Source of the DNA: RYN-230 sp963837515
Lineage (GTDB): Bacteria; Actinomycetota; Actinomycetes; Streptosporangiales; Streptosporangiaceae
Assembly (NCBI GenBank): GCA_963837515.1
Contig: CAWINT010000013.1
Location: forward strand, 186,001-250,000
Length of the DNA: 64,000 nt
Direction: 5' to 3'
The position numbers were made by a program, and so were the translations under genes. The number at the start of each line of letters is the position of its first letter. Position 1 is the stretch's first letter. Of this stretch, positions 59,690-64,000 are shown piece after piece. The notes beneath the pieces are model-generated. The model did not search any database. It saw only the letters and a program-made list of their open reading frames with translations, and was not told the origin of the DNA.

Positions 59690-59928
59690 CAGCGTCTCCC
59701 CGGCGGCCGGCCCAGCCGGCCGCCGGGCCGGGCCTGCCTGGCCATCATTGCTGTCATGCCTATACAACGGCCAGCTGTGGCTGCCGTCATCGGTGGCGCT
59801 GGGCACGGGCGGGAACCGGGCAGGTTCTTGGTGCGGGCCACGCTGGCACTGCGCAGACTGGCGCACCGGATCAGACGCTTGAAATCCGCGCTTCGAGTGC
59901 CCGTCCCGGACCTCCGAGGACGGCATGC

Positions 59929-60141
59929 TCACTGAGGGACGGATCCCGGCGAAATTCTCCGGTAGGCGAGCCAGGCCAGCCCGAGGTTCGCGACCGCTCC
60001 CGCGCCGGTCAGCAACGCCCAGCCCCAGTAGCCGTAGACCAGAAGGATGACGGTCAGCAGGATAAGCCAGGCACCGACAACCAGGCGGATTGTGATGGCG
60101 CGGCGTGGCCGGCGGTAATCCCTTCCCAGATTCAGCTTCAT
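59929..60141 (-). CDS. Small two-helix membrane protein
   Basis: 70 residues, ATG 60141. A basic N-terminus (GRDYRRPRR), then helices ITIRLVVGAWLILLTVILLVYGYW (parts) and ALLTGAGAVANLGLAWLAY, with a short basic tail. No family recognised. It stands alone. The region upstream to 60449 holds no clear gene. Confidence 0.65.
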   Translation of the reverse strand: MKLNLGRDYRRPRRAITIRLVVGAWLILLTVILLVYGYWGWALLTGAGAVANLGLAWLAYRRISPGSVPQ

Positions 60142-60449
60142 CGCGGGCCTCTTCCCCTGCCTGTCCTCATTCTAGGCTCGACGTTTCGCGACCATAAGAT
60201 GTCCGGTTGAGACTGCGGGGCACGCCGCCGGCAGCCCGCACCCGCTATCCAATCCCCCGGCAGTCAGCCCACTCCGCGGGCTGCTACGGCTCTCGTGGCG
60301 ACACGGAGCATGTAGGCGCGTTTCGCGTGCTCGGCATGGCGCCAGCGCTCGCCGGGCGGTGGTGCGCCATCCGGGTTCAGGAGTCACCAGACTCTTTCTT
60401 CACGGGCAGTAAGGCAGGCCCACAGTGAGGACCAAAGCCCATAACCGGC
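60142..60449. other. Intergenic region, composition less GC-rich than the rest
   Basis: 308 bases. Codon-like bias is absent in every frame. Runs such as ATCCAATCC, GACACGGAGCATGTAGG and TCTTTCTTCACGG show the shift toward lower GC that continues to the end of the window. Nothing recognised. Confidence 0.4.
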
Positions 60450-60737
60450 TTGGCATCCCTGGCGTATGCCTTGGGTGAGGTGGGAACTGTGGTCACCGTG
60501 CTTACTGTTGATGCAGCACTCCAGCACATCTGCGCGATCTTCCGCGAGCGGGCTGACCGGGGCGATATCACTCCTACCGAGCGTGACCTCCTGATAGATG
60601 GCGCCATTCTGCTCGCCGTGCACGTCAACGACCTGGCCCAAGATGGCCCCGTCGGCTCGTACTCCAGCTGGCCAGAAGGGTCGCTGCCGGAATCGGCTGG
60701 GCGGCACGAACGACACGCGGCCGCGGCAGCCGCCTGA
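60450..60737 (+). CDS. Possible small hypothetical protein
   Basis: 95 residues if it starts at ATG 60450; a start inside (for example GTG near 60489) is also possible. TVDAALQHICAIFRERADRGDITPTERDLLIDGAILLAVHVNDLAQ (parts) has a helical, protein-like look, and the codon usage is mixed, with more A/T-ending codons than neighbouring genes. A longer frame exists on the opposite strand over the same bases, so the coding strand is not certain. No family recognised. The same frame continues past the stop as a short open stretch ending at 60878. Confidence 0.4.
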   Translation: MASLAYALGEVGTVVTVLTVDAALQHICAIFRERADRGDITPTERDLLIDGAILLAVHVNDLAQDGPVGSYSSWPEGSLPESAGRHERHAAAAAA

Positions 60738-61203
60738 ACCAGACCCAACCGTTACCCTGCACACCGGATAGCGATCTCCTGGCGGCAGGTGGAGCACGAG
60801 CACGCTACCGTCTCTGCCCAGCTGCGCGCCGCGCTGAAGGCGTTCCTGGCCAGCAAGAACCTCCGAGTGCGGGCATGAGCGTCACGTCGCCGATCGCGGC
60901 CCGCCACGACGACGGGCAACTGTTGGCGTCAACCTGACCTGGTGCGCCGGGATCACACGCTCAACCGGCGTGAGGCGTGAGGCGCGCAGGCCGAGCCGCC
61001 GATCGGGCGCGGTGACACGCGGCCGGTCGGCGTGCTCTGCGTGGCTGTTCTGCTCGTCCCTGAGCCGATGTGCGGCGGTGGTGATGATGCGGTAGCAGGG
61101 GGTTCGTGGCTATGACACATTGACAGATCGTCATTCCGTAAGACCCGGGGTCTAAAGACCTTCGTCCCTGGCGACCGTCGCACCGGGCGTAAAGCCTGGT
61201 GAT
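60738..61203. other. Intergenic region with fragmentary sequence
   Basis: 466 bases. A plus-strand open stretch (about 60738-60878) encodes VEHEHATVSAQLRAALKAFL, which looks like a scrap of a helical protein with no start of its own. Further on, 61100-61203 is AT-richer and carries two nested palindromes (61142-61160) ahead of the ABC transporter gene. Nothing else recognised. Confidence 0.45.
61142..61160. promoter_or_regulatory. Nested palindromes upstream of the ABC transporter, candidate operator
   Basis: GACCC-G-GGGTC (61142-61152) overlaps GGTCT-AA-AGACC (61149-61160), followed by TTCGTCCCT, which resembles the right half of DevR/DosR-type sites. They lie about 45-60 bases before the start of the ABC ATPase frame. 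The binding protein is unknown; a DevR site is a possibility only. Confidence 0.4.
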
Positions 61204-62109
61204 ATGGGTGTGATTACGGTGGATCACCTGCGTAAGACCTACCGTCGTATCGTGGCCGTTGACGACCTGTCGTTCGACGTCGAGGCGGGAGAGATTTTTG
61301 GTATCCTCGGCCCGAATGGCGCCGGCAAGACGACGACCGTCGAGTGCGTCCAAGGTCTTCGCCGCGCCGATGGCGGAACGATTCGGGTGCTCGGTTTCGA
61401 CCCGGCAACCCAGGCTGCGCAGTTGCGGCAGCGCATCGGCTCGCAACTGCAGGACTCCTCGCTGCCAGGCCGGCTGAGGGTCGCCGAGTCCATCGAGCTG
61501 TTCGCGGCGTTTGCCCACCATCCCGTCAACTGTGGCGAGCTGCTGGCTCGGTGACGATTGGACGACCTGCGCACTCAGGCCTTCGACAGTCTCTCGGGCG
61601 GTCAGCGCCAGCGACTGTTCATCGCGCTCGCGTTCGTCAACTCACCCGAGGTGGTCTTCCTCGACGAGCTGACGCAAGGGCTCGATCCCCAGGCCCGGCG
61701 AGCGACATGGGAGCTGATCCGGGAGATCCGGCAACGCGGTACGACGGTTGTGCTGGTGACACACTTCATGGACGAGGCGGAACACCTCTGTGATCGGGTC
61801 GCTGTGGTCAACCGCGGGCGGGTGGTCGCGCTCGACACCCCGCAGCGGCTGATCGACGGGCTGGGGCTGCCGTCGGTCGTGCGGTTCAGCGCGTCCGAGC
61901 CCGATCTGGGTTGGCTGGAGAAGCTTGACGTGGTCGAGTCCATGGCCCGGCACGGGGAGGCAGTCGAGATCCGTGGCACCGGCCCGGTGCTGGCGCTCGT
62001 CGCGTCCGAGCTCGTCGCGCACCAGATCGTCCCGCTCGACCTGCGGGTCGAGCGCCCAACGGTCGAGGATGCGTTCCTGGCCTTGACCGGACGGGACGTC
62101 AGGGGGTGA
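61204..62109 (+). pseudogene. ABC transporter ATP-binding protein split by an in-frame TGA
   Basis: The frame from ATG 61204 opens VITVDHLRKTYRRIVAVDDLSFDV (parts), with Walker A GPNGAGKTTT (about residues 36-45) and ends at TGA 61552-61554 after LLAR. The same frame resumes at once as RLDDLRTQAFDSLSGGQRQRL, with the signature SLSGGQRQRL, Walker B EVVFLDELTQGLDP and a DrrA-like C-terminus, to TGA 62107-62109. The family has Trp at that position (usually LxQWGL), so TGG to TGA is one base change; no indel is needed. It is followed by a permease in a GTGA overlap. The gene is either inactivated or read through. Confidence 0.85.
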
Positions 62110-62882
62110 CAACGATGCACGGCTACCTCGCGATGACACGCACCGAGTTCCGGCTCTTCCGCCGCGAACCCTTCTCGCTCGTCTTCGTGCTCGCCTTCCC
62201 ACTCATGATGATGATGCTGCTCGCAGCCGTGTTCGGGAACAGCCGGGCCGACGCCGGAAAGATCCAAAACGGGATCCTCATCTGGCGCGGCGTGACCCCC
62301 GCCAACTACTACACGGCGGCCTCGGTAGCCGGGATCGTCGCGGCGCTCGGGCTCATGACCCTTCCCATCACTCTCACCAGCTACCGCCAGCGCGGGATCC
62401 TGCGGCGCTTCCGCGCATCCTCGGTTCCCGCATCGACCCTCGTCAGCGCGCAACTCACGCTCGCGCTCGTGACGTTCGTGGTCGGCACCCTCGTGATGGC
62501 CATCGTCGCCCGGCTCGCATACCACACAATGCTGCCCCAGGACGTGCTCGGAGTTGCCGTCGCCCTCCTGGCCGGAACCGCGGCCTTCGGAGCGATCGGG
62601 CTGCTGCTCGCGGCCGTGATCCGAACCAGCCGCTCGGCCCAGGGCATCGGCCTGATGCTGTTCTTCGCGCTATGGCTCATCTCGGGCACCGCACCGCCCC
62701 GGGCCGTCCTGCCCACGGGCCTGCGCGACTTCGGCAGCGTGCTGCCACTCACCCACCTCGTCACCGCCGTGCAGAACGCCTGGTTCGGGTTCGGCTGGGC
62801 CGGCACCGATCTCGCAGTCCTCGCCGCCTATGCGGTCGCAGCCGGCGTTCCCGCGCTGTGGCTCTTCCGCCGGGACTTTTGA
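62106..62882 (+). CDS. ABC-2 type transporter permease
   Basis: 258 residues if GTG 62106 is used (GTGA overlap with the ATPase stop; ATG 62115 is an alternative). Six helices: PFSLVFVLAFPLMMMMLLAAVF, NYYTAASVAGIVAALGLMTLPITL (parts), LVSAQLTLALVTFVVGTLVMAIVA (parts), VLGVAVALLAGTAAFGAIGLLLA (parts), GIGLMLFFALWLISG, LAVLAAYAVAAGVPALWLF. RQRGILRRFRASSVPA is the conserved cytosolic loop, and PPRAVLPTGLRDFGSVLPLTHLV the conserved extracellular segment. It would export a drug or lipid together with the ATPase encoded just before. Its partner frame is interrupted. Confidence 0.88.
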   Translation: MTTMHGYLAMTRTEFRLFRREPFSLVFVLAFPLMMMMLLAAVFGNSRADAGKIQNGILIWRGVTPANYYTAASVAGIVAALGLMTLPITLTSYRQRGILRRFRASSVPASTLVSAQLTLALVTFVVGTLVMAIVARLAYHTMLPQDVLGVAVALLAGTAAFGAIGLLLAAVIRTSRSAQGIGLMLFFALWLISGTAPPRAVLPTGLRDFGSVLPLTHLVTAVQNAWFGFGWAGTDLAVLAAYAVAAGVPALWLFRRDF

Positions 62883-63011
62883 TTGAAAACCGCGGCCTGG
62901 GCAGCGGCTGATTTGTGACGCCGCGGACAGCTGCTCAGCGCTGGCAAACAAGCAGAGCCGGATTGGGGACTTGCGAGTGCCCGCCCAGGGACGTTAGGCC
63001 CTGCAGAGGCC

Positions 63012-63881
63012 ATGATCCCCGAAATCATCCTGGCCCTGACTGCGGAGAACGTCATGGCCTCGTCACACGAGATTCTCGCCTCGCCATATGGCAGTGCCGC
63101 TGCACCTGGTCCGCGGCAGCATTGGGCGGACAACCTCCGCGTGCTGGTCATCGCCGTAGTCGTGGTGTGGCACACGGCCACGGCGTATCTCGGGGGTTCC
63201 GACTGGTACTACATGGACCGCACCACGTCGAAGATCTGGACTACGGCGTTCTTTCCGGCTTATGTCGTCTCGCTTTTTGCGCTGGGACCTTTGTTCCTGG
63301 TCGCCGGCTGGTTCTCCGCACGTTCCCTGGCGCACACGGGCGCGGCTGCGTTCGCCCGCGCGAGGCTGCTGCGGCTTGGTGTCCCGCTGATCGTCTTCAT
63401 CTTCCTGATCGACAGGCTAGCCGCCTATCTGGGTGATCTCGGCCGGGGCCAGCACCCCACTCTGGCTCTCTACTGGGGCGTGCCGCCCCCGTCCGGCGGG
63501 CCGTACGAAGTGGGGGTGATGTGGTTCGTGGCGGCGCTGCTGGCTTTCTCGCTGGCGTATGCCCTGCTGCGGTGTGTGCACCCGCCGCCAGTTGCGCGCC
63601 GCTGGTCCGGGGCCCAGGTCATGGTGGCTGCTGCCGTCCTGATCGCGGTGACCGCCTTCCTGGTGTGGCCGCGGTGGCCGCCGGGCAACGCCCACACGTT
63701 CCTGAACCTGCGCTGGGACTTGTGGCCCCAAGGAGCGGTGCTGTTCGCCCTAGGGGTGTGGGCAGGTGAGTCTGGGAGCCTGGAGGACCTGACCGCCCGG
63801 GCCGGCCGGCTCGGCTGGACCGCCCTCGCCGCAGCGGCCGGCAGGTGGAGCACGAACCCGCTGCTGGCCGTCAGGCCTTAA
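63012..63881 (+). CDS. Acyltransferase_3-type membrane protein, C-terminally truncated
   Basis: 289 residues from ATG 63012; ATG 63054 (MASSHEIL) may be the true start. NLRVLVIAVVVVWHTATAYLGG carries the family histidine (WH), then a series of helices (FFPAYVVSLFALGPLFLVAGWF, RARLLRLGVPLIVFIFLIDRL with the R(L/A)RLLRLGxP signature, VMWFVAALLAFSLAYALL, AQVMVAAAVLIAVTAFLVWP, GAVLFALGVWAGE). Members are usually about 370-400 residues with ten helices; here it ends at 63881 after RWSTNPLLAVRP, two or three helices short. It lies about 100 bases before a tRNA. No partner genes. Confidence 0.72.
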   Translation: MIPEIILALTAENVMASSHEILASPYGSAAAPGPRQHWADNLRVLVIAVVVVWHTATAYLGGSDWYYMDRTTSKIWTTAFFPAYVVSLFALGPLFLVAGWFSARSLAHTGAAAFARARLLRLGVPLIVFIFLIDRLAAYLGDLGRGQHPTLALYWGVPPPSGGPYEVGVMWFVAALLAFSLAYALLRCVHPPPVARRWSGAQVMVAAAVLIAVTAFLVWPRWPPGNAHTFLNLRWDLWPQGAVLFALGVWAGESGSLEDLTARAGRLGWTALAAAAGRWSTNPLLAVRP

Positions 63882-63985
63882 CCCGATTACGACCAGAGAG
63901 TAAGACACTCTAGTAGCGCTCCAGGTCCCTGCGGATCTTCTAGCCTGCACCGTGAAGGTTCGGAGTGCAGTACCCTGCAATGACT

Positions 63986-64000
63986 GCGCTCGTAGCTCAA
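63986..64000 (+). tRNA. 5' end of a tRNA gene (cut by the window edge), perhaps tRNA-Arg
   Basis: GCGCTCG followed by TA, then GCTC and AA, matches positions 1-15 of a tRNA: seven acceptor bases, U8, A9, the D-stem GCUC and A14. The GCGCUCGUAGCUCA start is typical of some bacterial arginine tRNAs. The anticodon lies outside the window, so the isotype is a guess. A small inverted repeat, AGAGT...ACTCT, is at about 63896-63911 upstream. Confidence 0.7.

Noticed and set aside
60377..60803. Two minus-strand frames of 123 and 139 residues
   Set aside because: They overlap each other and the plus-strand candidate, show no codon bias, and read as Ser/Arg-rich low-quality protein. The plus-strand frame is more protein-like but also uncertain.

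Overview
The window comes from a very GC-rich actinomycete chromosome. Coding third positions are nearly all G or C, GTG starts and 4-base ATGA/GTGA gene overlaps are common, and the gene content is typical of filamentous Actinobacteria: a conservon, F420-type oxidoreductases, a CBM2 glycosidase, an encapsulin/DyP pair and ECF-type regulators. I cannot name a genus from sequence alone. No phage, IS element, CRISPR array or rRNA was seen. The last 15 bases look like the 5' end of a tRNA.

Layout. 1-1507: end of a membrane protein, then a serine hydrolase and a methyltransferase that face apart and both lost their N-termini at one point. 1498-11150: a catabolic block (acyl-CoA synthetase, divergent from carboxyltransferase, biotin carboxylase, enoyl-CoA hydratase, TIGR03084-type protein, AtuA-like protein, TetR regulator) that resembles the Pseudomonas atu (acyclic terpene) clusters. 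11221-15370: a small hydrolase region, then a scrapyard of truncated and fused genes. 15170-19330: lactate permease and a secreted glycosidase. 19740-24452: conservon genes cvnA/B/C followed by an NB-ARC/TPR gene where the usual GTPase gene would be. 25348-27529: maleylacetate reductase plus intradiol dioxygenase (lower hydroxyquinol pathway). 28142-36279: SPFH protein, ribbon-helix-helix protein, helicase, SDR, hydrolase, two small membrane proteins, recQ. 36511-42273: F420-type LLM enzyme, metallo-beta-lactamase fold enzyme, aldo/keto reductase, DyP peroxidase with its encapsulin shell, and a MazF-type toxin-antitoxin pair. 42288-49023: cytochrome b-like protein, two-component system, LysM protein with a structured leader, S53 protease, gluconokinase and Smr protein. 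49613-60141: mostly single metabolic genes, a topoisomerase IB, a STAS protein and an ECF-like sigma factor. 60142-64000: a less GC-rich tail with a split ABC transporter and a truncated acyltransferase next to the tRNA.

Two features stand out. First, a 22-bp tandem repeat at 37383-37448 lies at the junction of two genes; because 22 is not a multiple of 3, its copy number decides whether the upstream enzyme stops, runs on out of frame, or fuses to the downstream hydrolase. Second, many genes carry single-base indels that one inserted or removed G, C or T would repair. This points to consensus sequencing error or recent decay and should be settled before those genes are called dead.
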